Assembly: GCF_011045115.1 (NCBI RefSeq)
Contig: NZ_JAAKZG010000015.1
Location: 54,368 to 118,367, forward strand
Source of the DNA: Mesorhizobium zhangyense
Lineage (GTDB): Bacteria > Pseudomonadota > Alphaproteobacteria > Rhizobiales > Rhizobiaceae
Direction of reading: 5' to 3'
DNA length: 64,000 bases
Shown: in pieces, positions 47,327 to 56,810 of the stretch
How the letters are laid out: each line of letters begins with the position of its first letter
Numbering within the stretch: the stretch's first letter is position 1
Translations under genes and position numbers: made by a program
Notes under the pieces: model-generated
What the model was told of the DNA's origin: nothing
The model's database searches: none
What the model saw: the letters and a program-made list of their open reading frames with translations, nothing else

Positions 47327-47653
47327 ATGCAGTTGCCACGCGCATGCCTGCTTTCAGTCGCGATGCTCGTTTCGTCGTTGACTGCAGCTTTGGCTGACTG
47401 CCAGTGCCTAGCCAACGGCAAGGTCTACCATCACGGCGAACTGGCCTGCCTGAAATTGCCAAACGGCAACCAGTTGGCGCGCTGCGACATGGTTCTCAAC
47501 AACTCGGCCTGGAAGAAAGTCTCGGACGGCTGCCCGCAAGCGGAGCTTTTCTCGAGGCCGGAGGGACCGTCTTCACAGCCGCCGGAGAGTTTCGGCGAGC
47601 ATGGCGCGCCGCATCTCGTGCTGCCGACAGCATTTACCGACGCGAACGGTTAG
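47327..47653 (+). CDS. Small secreted cysteine-rich hypothetical protein
   Basis: 108 residues from ATG 47327. A signal peptide (LPRACLLSVAMLVSSLTAALA) precedes a compact domain with ADCQCLANGKVYHHGELACL, then QLARCDMVLNNSAWKKVSDGC. Five cysteines stand in the first 60 mature residues. The cysteine pattern and the NGK-Y-GE-ACL sequence look like a conserved motif. The C-terminal tail is Pro/Ser-rich. It ends 6 bases before the convergent exoR. Function unknown; an exported disulfide-bonded protein is inferred. Confidence 0.75.
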   Translation: MQLPRACLLSVAMLVSSLTAALADCQCLANGKVYHHGELACLKLPNGNQLARCDMVLNNSAWKKVSDGCPQAELFSRPEGPSSQPPESFGEHGAPHLVLPTAFTDANG

Positions 47654-47659
47654 CGCCCG

Positions 47660-48487
47660 TCACTGCTGGCCGGTATCGCCCTTGGTGAGAATATCTTCGG
47701 CCAGCGCAATCGCGGTGCGGCGATCCGCTTCACCTGAAAGCGCGAATGCCTCTTCCTGCATGCCGCGAATCCACGGCTGATCTGCGGGAGCTGCGCGCTG
47801 GAGCGCTGCCGTCATCATGGCAAGCCCGCGCACCACCTTGCCCGACTGGAACAGAAGATTGCCCAGCGTCGCTTCCGCACCGGCATGGCCCTTTTCGGCG
47901 GCAAGCTGGAACCAGCGACCGGCCTGACGCACGCTGGCCTTCACGCCGCCCTCGCCCTTCAGGAACATCTTGCCCATTTCGAACTGGGCATTGGGATTGC
48001 GATAGTTGGCGGCGGCGCGCATGAAATATTCCTGCGCGGCGACCTTGTTGGCCTTTATCGGGCTGCCCGGAATGCCTTTCTGCAGATAGTTGCCGAGTGC
48101 TACCAGCGCGTCCGAAACATAGCTTTCCTCGGGGCTGCCGGGCTCGACATCCTGCTCGACGATCTCGCTGAAGAACTTGAACGCCTCGAAATCATTGCGA
48201 TCGACGCCGTCGCCCTCGGCATACATGCGCGCAAGCTTCCAGCTGGCGCCGATCTGGCCGTTTTCAGCGGCATAGCGATAGGCCTCGACGGCCTGGTCCT
48301 TGTGGCCGCTCTTGTAGGCCGAGAAGCCGAACTGGAACACCGCCCACGGGCTGGACTGAGCCTTCACCGCGCCATTGTCATCGAAAACCTTGTCGTCGAA
48401 CGCCATCGCGCCCCCGGCGGTGCCGAAGGTCGTTGCGGCTACGATGGCCGACAGGATGGTTGTTCTCACGACGTCAGATGTCAGCAT
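47660..48487 (-). CDS. exoR: Exopolysaccharide regulator ExoR, Sel1-repeat protein
   Basis: 275 residues. A signal peptide (cleavage near GGAMA|FDD) precedes Sel1/TPR-like repeats, for example [30 protein letters not shown] and [23 protein letters not shown] (each quoted in part elsewhere). Length and layout match ExoR, the periplasmic inhibitor of the ExoS-ChvI two-component system. ExoR controls succinoglycan, motility and symbiosis in rhizobia and the acid-induced virulence switch in Agrobacterium. Its first 14 bases overlap the 3' end of ilvD on the same strand. Confidence 0.9.
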   Translation of the reverse strand: MLTSDVVRTTILSAIVAATTFGTAGGAMAFDDKVFDDNGAVKAQSSPWAVFQFGFSAYKSGHKDQAVEAYRYAAENGQIGASWKLARMYAEGDGVDRNDFEAFKFFSEIVEQDVEPGSPEESYVSDALVALGNYLQKGIPGSPIKANKVAAQEYFMRAAANYRNPNAQFEMGKMFLKGEGGVKASVRQAGRWFQLAAEKGHAGAEATLGNLLFQSGKVVRGLAMMTAALQRAAPADQPWIRGMQEEAFALSGEADRRTAIALAEDILTKGDTGQQ

Positions 48488-50198
48488 AGCAGTGTGTTTC
48501 TTTCGCGCCGCCCGGATGGGTCACGGCGCCATAGCGAGCCGAGCCAACCGTTTGCGCATATTTCCAGATCGCGCCGGACTGATAGTCGGTCTGGCGCGGT
48601 TTCCATTTCATTGCCCGGGCCGCAAGTTTCTCTTCCGATAGCGCCACATCGAGACTGCCGTTCACGGCGTCGATGGTGATGATGTCGCCATCTTCGAGAA
48701 GGCCGATCGGGCCTCCGATTGCAGCCTCCGGGCCGACATGGCCGATGCAGAAGCCGCGCGTCGCGCCCGAAAAGCGCCCGTCGGTAATCAGGGCAACCTT
48801 GCCGCCCATGCCTTGTCCATAAAGCGCTGCTGTCGTCGACAGCATCTCGCGCATGCCAGGCCCGCCTTTCGGGCCTTCATAGCGGATGACGAGAACCTCG
48901 CCTTCCTTGTAGCTGCGATGGGTCACCGCCTCGAAGCATTCTTCTTCCGAGTCGAAGCACCGCGCCGGACCGGAGAATTTCAGCTCCGACATGCCCGCCA
49001 CCTTCACGATCGCGCCTTCGGGAGCCAGATTGCCCTTCAGGCCGACAACACCGCCAGTCACCGTGATCGGCCTGTTGGCCGGATGCACCACGTCCTGACT
49101 GTCGTTCCAGGCAACATGTTCCATGTTTTCGGCCAAAGTGCGGCCAGTCACGGTCATGCAATCGCCATGCAGATAACCGTGATCGAGAAGCGTTTTCATC
49201 AGCAGCGGAATGCCGCCGGCCTCGAACATGTCCTTGGCGACATATTTTCCGCCGGGCTTCAGATCAGCGATGTAGGGCGTCTTCTTGAAAATCTCGGCGA
49301 CGTCGAACAGGTCGAACTCGATGCCGGCCTCATGGGCGATCGCCGGCAGATGCAGCGCGCCATTGGTCGAGCCGCCGGTAGCCGAAACCACTGCCGCCGC
49401 ATTTTCCAGCGCCTTGCGCGTGACGATGTCGCGCGGGCGGATGTTCTTGGCGATCAGTTCCATGACCTTTTCGCCCGAAGCGAAGTTGAAACGGTCGCGC
49501 ATTTCGTAAGGCGCCGGCGCGCCGCAGGAATATGGCAGCGCAAGGCCGATCGCCTCGGCCACCGTCGCCATTGTGTTGGCAGTGAACTGGGCGCCGCAGG
49601 AACCGGCCGACGGACACGCCGCCTGCTCTACTTCCAGAAGATCGTCATCCGAGATAGCGCCGACTGAATGCTGGCCGACTGCCTCGAAAACGTCCTGAAC
49701 TGTGATCTGGCGGCCGCGATAGCTGCCGGGAAGGATGGAGCCGCCATAGATGAAGACCGATGGCACGTTGAGCCGCACCATCGCCATCATCATGCCCGGC
49801 AGCGACTTGTCGCAGCCGGCAAGGCCGACGAGCGCATCATAGCAATGGCCGCGCATGGTGAGCTCGACGCTGTCGGCAATGACATCGCGCGAAACCAGCG
49901 AGGCCTTCATGCCCTGATGGCCCATGGCGATGCCGTCGGTAACGGTGATGGTGCAGAATTCGCGCGGCGTGCCATTGGCAGCCGCGACGCCCTTCTTGAC
50001 CACCTGCGCCTGACGCATCAGCGAAATGTTGCAAGGGGCTGCCTCGTTCCAGCAACTTGCGACGCCGACCAGAGGCTGGGCAATCTCCTTCTGCGAAAGG
50101 CCCATCGCATAGAGATATGACCGATGCGGCGCGCGCGCCGGCCCTTCGGTCACATAGCGACTTGGCAGTTTCGCTTTCGAGATTACCTTTGCGTCCAT
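48474..50198 (-). CDS. ilvD: Dihydroxy-acid dehydratase
   Basis: 574 residues from ATG 50198 ([19 protein letters not shown]). An Fe-S dehydratase acting in valine, leucine and isoleucine synthesis. Family motifs are [13 protein letters not shown] near residue 107 and [17 protein letters not shown] near residue 177, both holding cluster-ligand cysteines. It overlaps exoR by 14 bases in another frame. An in-frame extension to 50261 lacks family character and was not used. Confidence 0.94.
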   Translation of the reverse strand: MDAKVISKAKLPSRYVTEGPARAPHRSYLYAMGLSQKEIAQPLVGVASCWNEAAPCNISLMRQAQVVKKGVAAANGTPREFCTITVTDGIAMGHQGMKASLVSRDVIADSVELTMRGHCYDALVGLAGCDKSLPGMMMAMVRLNVPSVFIYGGSILPGSYRGRQITVQDVFEAVGQHSVGAISDDDLLEVEQAACPSAGSCGAQFTANTMATVAEAIGLALPYSCGAPAPYEMRDRFNFASGEKVMELIAKNIRPRDIVTRKALENAAAVVSATGGSTNGALHLPAIAHEAGIEFDLFDVAEIFKKTPYIADLKPGGKYVAKDMFEAGGIPLLMKTLLDHGYLHGDCMTVTGRTLAENMEHVAWNDSQDVVHPANRPITVTGGVVGLKGNLAPEGAIVKVAGMSELKFSGPARCFDSEEECFEAVTHRSYKEGEVLVIRYEGPKGGPGMREMLSTTAALYGQGMGGKVALITDGRFSGATRGFCIGHVGPEAAIGGPIGLLEDGDIITIDAVNGSLDVALSEEKLAARAMKWKPRQTDYQSGAIWKYAQTVGSARYGAVTHPGGAKETHCYADI

Positions 50199-50404
50199 TC
50201 CTGTCCTTGCCGCCCCATCGCGGTTTCTCCGCACAGCTTCTAATATGCTGCCCGAAGACACCTCTGAGGTGCTCCGGGTTTATGGCGGGAACTAGGCGAA
50301 TTGTGCCCGGCCCGTTGTAGCCCAGTGCTTCACCAGAGAGTGTTGCAGAAACATCACAAACGGCATGAGGATGTTAACCATGCCGCAGGCCCCATCAGCA
50401 CTAA

Positions 50405-50434
50405 AAAGCCGGCAGAGCTTGCGCTTGCCGGCTT
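50405..50434 (-). terminator. Second (backup) terminator after the FadL gene
   Basis: AAGCCGGCA...TGCCGGCTT, a 9-bp stem with a 12-base loop. On the minus strand it is followed by TTTTTAG. It stands just beyond a first, stronger terminator, and also insulates the upstream side of ilvD. Confidence 0.7.
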
Positions 50435-50456
50435 AAGAATTTTCCTCATTTGAAAC

Positions 50457-50485
50457 AAAAAAGCCGGGCATGCGCCCGGCTTTTT
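50457..50485 (-). terminator. Primary terminator after the FadL gene
   Basis: AAAAAGCCGGGC-ATGC-GCCCGGCTTTTT is a symmetric 12-bp hairpin with T-runs on both strands, 20 bases after the stop of the FadL-type gene. Confidence 0.9.
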
Positions 50486-50505
50486 CGATCATTGTTTCCA
50501 ATGAG

Positions 50506-51792
50506 TTACCATTTGACCTTCAACGAGGCCGAGATGGCACTGACGAGGTCATTGTCGAAGTCGTAGGTAACCTCTTCGCCATAGTTGATGCCGTTTGAGG
50601 TCACGGGGCCGGCAGAACCGCTGGTTAGAATGCCCAGGGCACCAGCAAGACGGAGCTCGACGTTCTGAGTTGGCGTATAGGCGACGCCGCCGCCGAAGGT
50701 CCAGGTGTCGGTCTGGGCGCTGAGGCCGGTCGTGGTTCCACGATCCCAGGTGATGCTACCCGCTGCACTCCACTGATCGTTGAACTTGTGCCCGATGCCG
50801 CCGGAAACCGTCCAGCCATCGCGATAGAGCAGATCAAGCGAGGTCGCGACAAATGGGCTACCTGGGAAGCAAAGCGAAGCATCGACCCCGACAGGGCAGA
50901 GATCAACTGTTTGCAAGCGGCTCCAGTTGACCCATTTCACGGAGCCGAAAGCCAGCCAATCCGGTGCAATGCCCGACTGAACCTTGAATTCAATTGATTC
51001 CGGCATCGTTGCTGAGCCGTATATATCCGTCACGCGACCAAGAAGCGGGTTGGTCGGGCTGATGAAGCCGGGAATCTGCGTCAAATCCAGCGTTCCTGAA
51101 AGACCGTCCAGCTTCACTGCCGAATTGTAGACCAGGCTTGCGCGGAAGGCGATTTCCTGAATTTCGTAAGCCGCGCCGATGCGCCAGCCAACGCCGCTAT
51201 CCTCAAGATCGAGACGGCCGACGCCATTCCCGAAAGCCGGGGTGCCGGTGAGCGTCGGAACGGGTGCAACCAAACGTTCCTTGAAACCGCTGACTTCCTG
51301 ATAGAACACACCGCCAAGCACGCGAAACTGGCCCTTCCCGGCATCCATCTTGTAGGAGCAGGTCGCGGCATAGTTGTCGCTTTCGATCTTGGTCTCGATA
51401 TTGTCGTTGGCGCCCATCCAGTTAGCGCCTGGGTTGCTGTGCGCTCCCCAGGGCTGCGAATAGTCGGCCATACAGTCTATGGCCTCGCCGATGCCAGCTT
51501 TGAAGCCGATGCGCGGAACCCAGTAGTCCTCGGTTTCGTTGACGTCGTTCGTCGCGCCACCGCCGATACCATTGGATCCGATGCCGTTGGCGGGATTGAT
51601 ATCGCGCACATTGTTGAGCTTACGATCGGGCATGACATAAGTGCCGGAAACTTCGCCGGTGAATCGCGAAGTATCGAAAAGCAGATCGATGTTGTAGCCC
51701 CCGCGCTCGAGGCCACCAGCGCTGGCCGACCCTACAATCGCGAGCATCAAAGAGCCGGCTCCGAGGACCGATTTCATTAGCGCTTTTTTCAT
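50506..51792 (-). CDS. OmpP1/FadL-family outer membrane transporter
   Basis: 428 residues from ATG 51792 (MKKALMKSVLGAGSLML). A signal peptide ends at GSASA|GGLERGGYN; the following sequence is the FadL-type N-terminal plug. It continues with alternating beta strands and ends with aromatic-terminated VSAISASLKVKW, typical of an outer-membrane barrel. It would take up hydrophobic compounds such as long-chain fatty acids. It is monocistronic with two tandem terminators and an AT-rich upstream region. Confidence 0.88.
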   Translation of the reverse strand: MKKALMKSVLGAGSLMLAIVGSASAGGLERGGYNIDLLFDTSRFTGEVSGTYVMPDRKLNNVRDINPANGIGSNGIGGGATNDVNETEDYWVPRIGFKAGIGEAIDCMADYSQPWGAHSNPGANWMGANDNIETKIESDNYAATCSYKMDAGKGQFRVLGGVFYQEVSGFKERLVAPVPTLTGTPAFGNGVGRLDLEDSGVGWRIGAAYEIQEIAFRASLVYNSAVKLDGLSGTLDLTQIPGFISPTNPLLGRVTDIYGSATMPESIEFKVQSGIAPDWLAFGSVKWVNWSRLQTVDLCPVGVDASLCFPGSPFVATSLDLLYRDGWTVSGGIGHKFNDQWSAAGSITWDRGTTTGLSAQTDTWTFGGGVAYTPTQNVELRLAGALGILTSGSAGPVTSNGINYGEEVTYDFDNDLVSAISASLKVKW

Positions 51793-52153
51793 CAGGTATT
51801 CCTCCCCAAGAAGTACGTGAAGCAAGCTAGAACTATTTCCCTCAGCGGGTGCAACCACGTTTTTACACGTGAACCTTTCGAGGGAGGTTAAGGCTTACGT
51901 AAAAGGAAGGTGACCATCCACAAAAAGGCTTAAAACGGCCTCGTTTTGTGGGAATTTTTTCATAAAAGGTGGCCGAAAGCAGCCAAAAACAGTGAAAATC
52001 GATGCTTTTCGACCCCATATCGCCAAATTGTTACATTATGGCAACAAGGGGGCAAAAAGTGGCAAAGATGTGAAAACATGACGCTGCGTTATGACCCATT
52101 TCGGGGCAGATGCCGCCTCAGGCGGCATCCAGGAATCAGCCTCCGAAGTGCCC
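51793..52153. other. AT-rich upstream region of the FadL-type gene
   Basis: 361 bases without a gene. Visible structure: CACGTTTTTACACGTG (about 51858-51873), and CCACAAAA...TTTTGTGG (about 51919-51949), an inverted repeat that may be an operator or a weak terminator. Runs of A/T follow up to 52060. It carries the fadL promoter and, at its right end, the region just beyond the valS stop. Confidence 0.5.
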
Positions 52154-54937
52154 TTACCCAGCGTCACGAACCCGCGCCAAAGCGACGTTCAGCTTCTCCT
52201 GCGCCTCCTGAAATTCGACCAGCTTTTCGCGCTCGGCAGCCACCACTTCGGCGGCCGCGTTGGCGACGAATTTCTCGTTGGCGAGCTTCTTGTGGATGCG
52301 CGCGACTTCCTCGGTCACCTTGGCCAGTTCCTTCTGCAGGCGCGCGGCCTCGGCTTCGAGATTGATCAGGCTGCCGAGCGGCAGGCAGGCGGTGGCCTCG
52401 CCGATGACGATCTGGGCCGAACCCTTGGGCGCAGCCGCCTCATGGCTGACCGCACCAACGCGCGCCAGCCGCTTGATCGCCGAATCGTGACGCTCCAGCC
52501 GTGCCTTCGTCATATCGTTGGCGCCGACGATCACCAGCGGTGCGATCGCTGCTGGCGGCACGTTCATTTCGGAGCGCACAGAGCGGATGCCCGACACCAA
52601 ATCGACCAACCAGTTGGTCTCGGCTGCGGCCTCCGCGTCTTCGAACTCCGGCGACGGCCATGCAGCCAGGCAAAGAAGCGTCGGCCGCTCCTGCCCTTCG
52701 CCCGCCGTATGGGCCCAGAGCTCTTCCGTCATGAACGGCATGAACGGGTGGAGCAGCTTGTAAATCTCGTCGAGCACGAAAGCGGCGACAGCACGGCTTT
52801 CGACCTTGGCGGCCTCGTCTTCGCCCATAAAGACAGGTTTCAGCAGTTCCAGGTACCAGTCGCAGAACAGGTTCCAGACGAACTTATAGGCCGCTCCTGC
52901 CGCCTCGTTGAAGCGATAGGAGGCGATGCCGTCTGTGACCTCGCGCGTGGCGCGGGAAAGCTCGGTGAGTATCCAGCGGTTGACGGTGAGCTTGGCGTCC
53001 TGCAGCCAGAACTCGTCGTTGCGGGCGACACCGTTCATTTCGGCAAAGCGCGTGGCGTTCCACAGCTTGGTGCCGAAGTTGCGGTAACCGGCGATGCGGG
53101 CCGGGTCGAGCTTCACGTCCCTGCCCTGCGCGGCCATGATCGACAGCGTGAAGCGCAGCGCATCGGCGCCGTATTCGTCGATCAGTTCGAGCGGGTCGAT
53201 GACGTTGCCCTTCGACTTCGACATCTTGGCGCCGTTCTTGTCACGCACGAGAGCGTGGACATAGACGGTGTGGAACGGCTCTTCCTCCATGAAATGAAGG
53301 CCCATCATCATCATGCGGGCGACCCAGAAGAAGATGATGTCGAAGCCGGTGACCAGAACATCGGTCTGGTAATAGGTCTTCAGCTCCGGCGTCTCATCCG
53401 GCCAGCCGAGCGTCGAGAACGGCCACAGCGCCGACGAGAACCATGTGTCGAGCACGTCCTCGTCGCGGGTGAGGATTTCACCCGGCTTGAAGTTTTCGAG
53501 CTTGTCCTCGACCCAGCCCTTCCAGGGGCCTTCCAGCGCCAGATAATATTCGATGGCTGCGCCCAGCGCTTCCTCTTCGGTCTTCTCGACGAAGACGCGG
53601 CCGTCAGGGCCGTACCAGGCCGGAATCTGGTGACCCCACCAGAGCTGGCGCGAAATGCACCAGGGCTGGATGTTCTCCATCCAGTCGAAATAGGTCTTTT
53701 CCCAGTTCTTCGGGACGAAATTGGTGCGGCCTTCGCGAACCGAGGCGATCGCCGGCTTGGCCATTTCGGCCGCGTTGACGTACCACTGGTCGGTCAGGAA
53801 CGGCTCGATCGGCACACCGCCGCGGTCGCCATGAGGCACGGCGTGGCGGTGCGGCTCGATCTTGTCGAGGAAGCCGCCCGCCTCCATCATCTCCACGACC
53901 TTCTTGCGGGCGGTGAAGCGATCCTGCCCATGCAGTGCCTCGATGGTGGCGGCAAGCTCGGACGTTGAATCAAGACCTTCGAGGAAGTCCTCGTTATCCC
54001 TGAGGTTTACGGCGGCCTCTATGGTCAGAATGTTGATCGCGCGCAGCTTGTGGCGCTTGCCGACTTCGAAGTCGTTGAAGTCATGCGCGGGCGTGATCTT
54101 GACTGCACCGGTGCCCTTCTCCGGGTCGGAATATTCGTCGGCGACAATCGGGATCTTGCGCCCGACCAGCGGCAGGATGACGTTCTTGCCGACGAGTTTG
54201 GCAAACCGCTCGTCTTCAGGATGAACGGCAACGGCCGTGTCGCCGAGCATGGTTTCGGGCCGCGTCGTTGCCACCGTGACATAGGTCGCGGGGTTTTCCG
54301 GGTCATAGGTGACGCCTTCGACCGGGTAGCGGAAGTGCCAGAGATTGCCGTTGACCTCGTGCTGCTCGACCTCAAGGTCGGAGATCGCGGTCAGCAGTTT
54401 CGGATCCCAGTTCACAAGGCGCTTGTCCTTGTAGATCAGGCCTTGCTTGTAGAGCGTGACGAAGACTTCGAGCACGGCTTTGGACAGGCCCTCGTCCATG
54501 GTGAAACGCTCGCGTGACCAGTCGGCCGAGGCGCCGAGGCGCTTCAACTGGTTGAAGATCGCACCGCCGGATTCGGCCTTCCACTCCCAGACCTTTTCGA
54601 TGAACTCTTCGCGGCCGATGTCGCGGCGATGGATCTGCTTTTCCATCAACTGGCGTTCGACCACCATCTGCGTGGCGATGCCGGCATGGTCCATGCCCGG
54701 CTGCCACAACACGTTCTTGCCGCGCATGCGCTCGAACCGCACCAGAATGTCCTGGAGCGTGTTGTTGAGCGCGTGGCCCATATGCAGCGAGCCGGTCACA
54801 TTCGGCGGCGGAATGACGATAGTGAAGGCTTCCGCGCCCGGCTTCGAGCCGGCGCCGGCACGAAACGCATCGGCCTCCTCCCAGCGTTTGGCGATTTTCG
54901 GCTCGACGGTTTTTGCGTCGTAGGTCTTCTCAAGCAT
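52154..54937 (-). CDS. valS: Valyl-tRNA synthetase
   Basis: 927 residues from ATG 54937 (MLEKTYDAKTVEPKIAKRWEE). The class I HIGH motif is in NVTGSLHMGHALNNTLQD near residue 50 and the KMSKS motif in GAKMSKSKGNVIDPLEL near residue 565. The editing domain lies between them, and a C-terminal coiled coil ('EAEAARLQKELAKVTEEVAR') closes the protein. The upstream in-frame extension is a translated repeat and was rejected. Confidence 0.96.
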   Translation of the reverse strand: MLEKTYDAKTVEPKIAKRWEEADAFRAGAGSKPGAEAFTIVIPPPNVTGSLHMGHALNNTLQDILVRFERMRGKNVLWQPGMDHAGIATQMVVERQLMEKQIHRRDIGREEFIEKVWEWKAESGGAIFNQLKRLGASADWSRERFTMDEGLSKAVLEVFVTLYKQGLIYKDKRLVNWDPKLLTAISDLEVEQHEVNGNLWHFRYPVEGVTYDPENPATYVTVATTRPETMLGDTAVAVHPEDERFAKLVGKNVILPLVGRKIPIVADEYSDPEKGTGAVKITPAHDFNDFEVGKRHKLRAINILTIEAAVNLRDNEDFLEGLDSTSELAATIEALHGQDRFTARKKVVEMMEAGGFLDKIEPHRHAVPHGDRGGVPIEPFLTDQWYVNAAEMAKPAIASVREGRTNFVPKNWEKTYFDWMENIQPWCISRQLWWGHQIPAWYGPDGRVFVEKTEEEALGAAIEYYLALEGPWKGWVEDKLENFKPGEILTRDEDVLDTWFSSALWPFSTLGWPDETPELKTYYQTDVLVTGFDIIFFWVARMMMMGLHFMEEEPFHTVYVHALVRDKNGAKMSKSKGNVIDPLELIDEYGADALRFTLSIMAAQGRDVKLDPARIAGYRNFGTKLWNATRFAEMNGVARNDEFWLQDAKLTVNRWILTELSRATREVTDGIASYRFNEAAGAAYKFVWNLFCDWYLELLKPVFMGEDEAAKVESRAVAAFVLDEIYKLLHPFMPFMTEELWAHTAGEGQERPTLLCLAAWPSPEFEDAEAAAETNWLVDLVSGIRSVRSEMNVPPAAIAPLVIVGANDMTKARLERHDSAIKRLARVGAVSHEAAAPKGSAQIVIGEATACLPLGSLINLEAEAARLQKELAKVTEEVARIHKKLANEKFVANAAAEVVAAEREKLVEFQEAQEKLNVALARVRDAG

Positions 54938-55021
54938 GGGAAAGTGATCCGATTTGTCCGGAAATAGGTTGCCCCGGTGTAAATCGGAAGGGGCATTGCG
55001 AGTCAACAGTGGCGCAACACT

Positions 55022-55156
55022 CCTTCTCCCCTTGTGGGAGAAGGTGCCTGAACGCAGTAAAGGCGGATGGGGGGTGTTGGACGGAGCGCCAAGCTGGAAC
55101 ACCCCTCATCCGACCTCCCCTTCGGGTCGGCCACCTTCTCCCACAAGGGGAGAAGG
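55022..55156. repeat. RIME-like palindromic mosaic element upstream of valS
   Basis: CCTTCTCCCCTTGTGGGAGAAGG (55022-55044, read as two arms) and CCTTCTCCCACAAGGGGAGAAGG (55134-55156) are each palindromic and mutually complementary. Inside are CGGATGGGGGGTGTT...AACACCCCTCATCCG arms and a CGACC...GGTCGG hairpin. It belongs to the same family as the elements at 1684 and 8647. Confidence 0.82.
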
Positions 55157-55638
55157 AGAGGCACGCTTCATCATCGCCACGCCCGGTTTTCACCGTCTGG
55201 CCATTGTCAAAGATCGGGAAGCGGGGCGCTTGGCCGTGCCTTCCTAATATGTAGTACGTGGCGCAGCTTCCGCGCCCCGCTCGGTGCTTGTCCCGAAGTC
55301 GGCCGGTCACAACGCCCGCTCCATGTACATTCCATGGACAAGACGCCGCGGGTTCTCCGCATGGTTTTGGGCAGTGGCATTTGCGCCGTGCTCGTTCCAC
55401 GCCGGCCTGTGTCGGGCCCTCTGGCTACCACACCAGGGCGGGAGGTCACCGCCACTCCCCCTTGATCCCGGTTCCAGACCCGGTCCCGCAGGAGCGATGG
55501 GGGGATTATGGATGAAGGCTGATGGGGTGAGGAAAGATTGGGCGTGAAAAAATGTTCGCAGTAAAGGAAAACAATAGGTTAGCAGGAAATCTGGTGTAAA
55601 TCTTTCCTACAGGCTCGGAGGATCGCCCAGACATATTG
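55157..55638. other. Unassigned GC-rich intergenic stretch
   Basis: About 480 bases with no convincing gene. Several short frames overlap on both strands without ribosome sites or protein-like composition. Local hairpins (for example GGCGG...CCGCC near 55438-55453) and a reduced-GC end near 55550-55620 are visible. It could hold a decayed repeat or an uncharacterised RNA; nothing is recognised. Confidence 0.4.
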
Positions 55639-55712
55639 TGGTTCCCGCTCATGGACTCGAACCACGATTCACGCCGTCAAAGGGCGGTGTCCTACCATTA
55701 GACGAAGCGGGA
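55639..55712 (-). tRNA. tRNA with TTG (Gln) anticodon on a Glu-type body
   Basis: 74 bases including encoded CCA. Acceptor stem TCCCGCT/AGCGGGA with discriminator A; T arm CGTGG-TTCGAGT-CCATG. The anticodon arm CCGCC-CTTTGAC-GGCGT gives anticodon TTG, with the outermost pair of the stem mismatched (C-T). The D arm and anticodon region (TTCGTCTAATGGTAGGACACCGCCCTTT, quoted in part: GGACACCGCCCTTT) are almost those of bacterial tRNA-Glu(TTC), differing in one anticodon base. Confidence 0.88.
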
Positions 55713-55794
55713 TCAGATCGGCTTCAGTCAGTCAAAGGCGATGGCGTATTGGGCGATTAGATGCTTGATCTTGCCGGCAAATGCAATGGCGCGG

Positions 55795-56598
55795 TCACGC
55801 CCCGCGCGCGACGCGCTCGATTTCCTCGCGCACCAGGCGCTCGACCAGCGTCGGCAGGTTGTTGTCGAGCCAATCCTGCAGCATGGGTCGCATCATTTCC
55901 TCGGCCATTTCGTCGAAAGTCTTGCGGCTTCTGGCGGCAAAGGCTTCCGACAACTCGCCGAAAGCGGCTGCGACCTGACGGCCGGCATGCTCGGAAATGA
56001 TCGCCGGACGGGCGATATCGGCCGCGGCTGAGACAGAATCGGGCTTCGCCGTCGAAACCGGCGCATAGGCATTGTACGACGGCGAAGGCGATTCGACGGC
56101 CAGCGCGGGCGCAACAGGTTGCTCCAGCGAAAGCTCGTCCAGAGCCGCGTCCAGTTCGTCTTCGTAATTCGGCTGCGGTGCAGCGGCTTGAGCCGCCTCG
56201 GCAGCTTGCGGCACATTCCACTCCGGCTCCGCCAGAACCGGCGTCTCAGCCGGTGCTTCGCTCACTTCAGGCTCAGCATAGGCAACCGCCACGGACTCGG
56301 CGGGCTGTTGTTCAATTTCTTTGTCCTGCGGCGCTTCTTCGGCAATCTGCGCCTGCACTTCGGCCATGGACAGCGGTTTTGGGTGTTCGGGAGCGGCGCG
56401 GGCCGCGCGCAGTTCGGCGCGGAAGGCGTCGACCTCGATCACCGCATTGTCGACGGGTGCGACATCGACGTCGTCTCCAAGCGCCGCCAGTTCGTCGGCA
56501 CTCTTTCGGACGGTGTCGCTGTCTTCGATTATCCTGCGGATGGAAGCCAGAATCTCTTCCATCGAAGGTTCGCGCTGTACGCTGCTTGCCTGTGCCAT
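55795..56598 (-). CDS. popZ: PopZ/DUF2497-family polar organising protein
   Basis: 267 residues from ATG 56598. A short N-terminal motif (EPSMEEILASIRRIIEDS) and a C-terminal helical motif (MMRPMLQDWLDNNLPTLVER) flank an acidic, Pro/Ala-rich disordered middle. This is exactly the PopZ layout: the C-terminus self-assembles into a polar scaffold and the N-terminus binds partners such as ParB. The protein is longer than Caulobacter PopZ, mainly in the linker. It is followed by the tRNA at 55639 and preceded by tolC, an arrangement recurrent in Rhizobiales. Confidence 0.88.
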   Translation of the reverse strand: MAQASSVQREPSMEEILASIRRIIEDSDTVRKSADELAALGDDVDVAPVDNAVIEVDAFRAELRAARAAPEHPKPLSMAEVQAQIAEEAPQDKEIEQQPAESVAVAYAEPEVSEAPAETPVLAEPEWNVPQAAEAAQAAAPQPNYEDELDAALDELSLEQPVAPALAVESPSPSYNAYAPVSTAKPDSVSAAADIARPAIISEHAGRQVAAAFGELSEAFAARSRKTFDEMAEEMMRPMLQDWLDNNLPTLVERLVREEIERVARGA

Positions 56599-56755
56599 CG
56601 TCACATCCGCCGCCCTTGTGACCAAAATTAACGATTCCATTGGCTTAGGCCGCAGGAATTCGAATCAACGGTTAGGGTAGCGGACGGATCGACCTTGGAG
56701 AATCCCCAAAGTCAGCCCTTAGGCGATTTCAACAGAATAGAGCCCTGGAATCAAA

Positions 56756-56778
56756 AGAGGCGCCACAAGGGCGCCTCT
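56756..56778 (-). terminator. Terminator of tolC
   Basis: AGAGGCGCC-ACAAG-GGCGCCTCT, a 9-bp GC stem followed on the minus strand by TTTTGA, 32 bases after the tolC stop. Confidence 0.85.
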
Positions 56779-56810
56779 CGAAAACCGGCGGGAACCGGAA
56801 TGGAACGATA

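Noticed and set aside
52091..53968. A 625-codon open frame opposite valS
   Set aside because: Antisense of valS, with no ribosome site or recognised motif.
55258..55547. Overlapping short open frames in the valS-tRNA gap
   Set aside because: Several frames on both strands over the same bases, Pro/Arg/Ser-rich, no ribosome sites.
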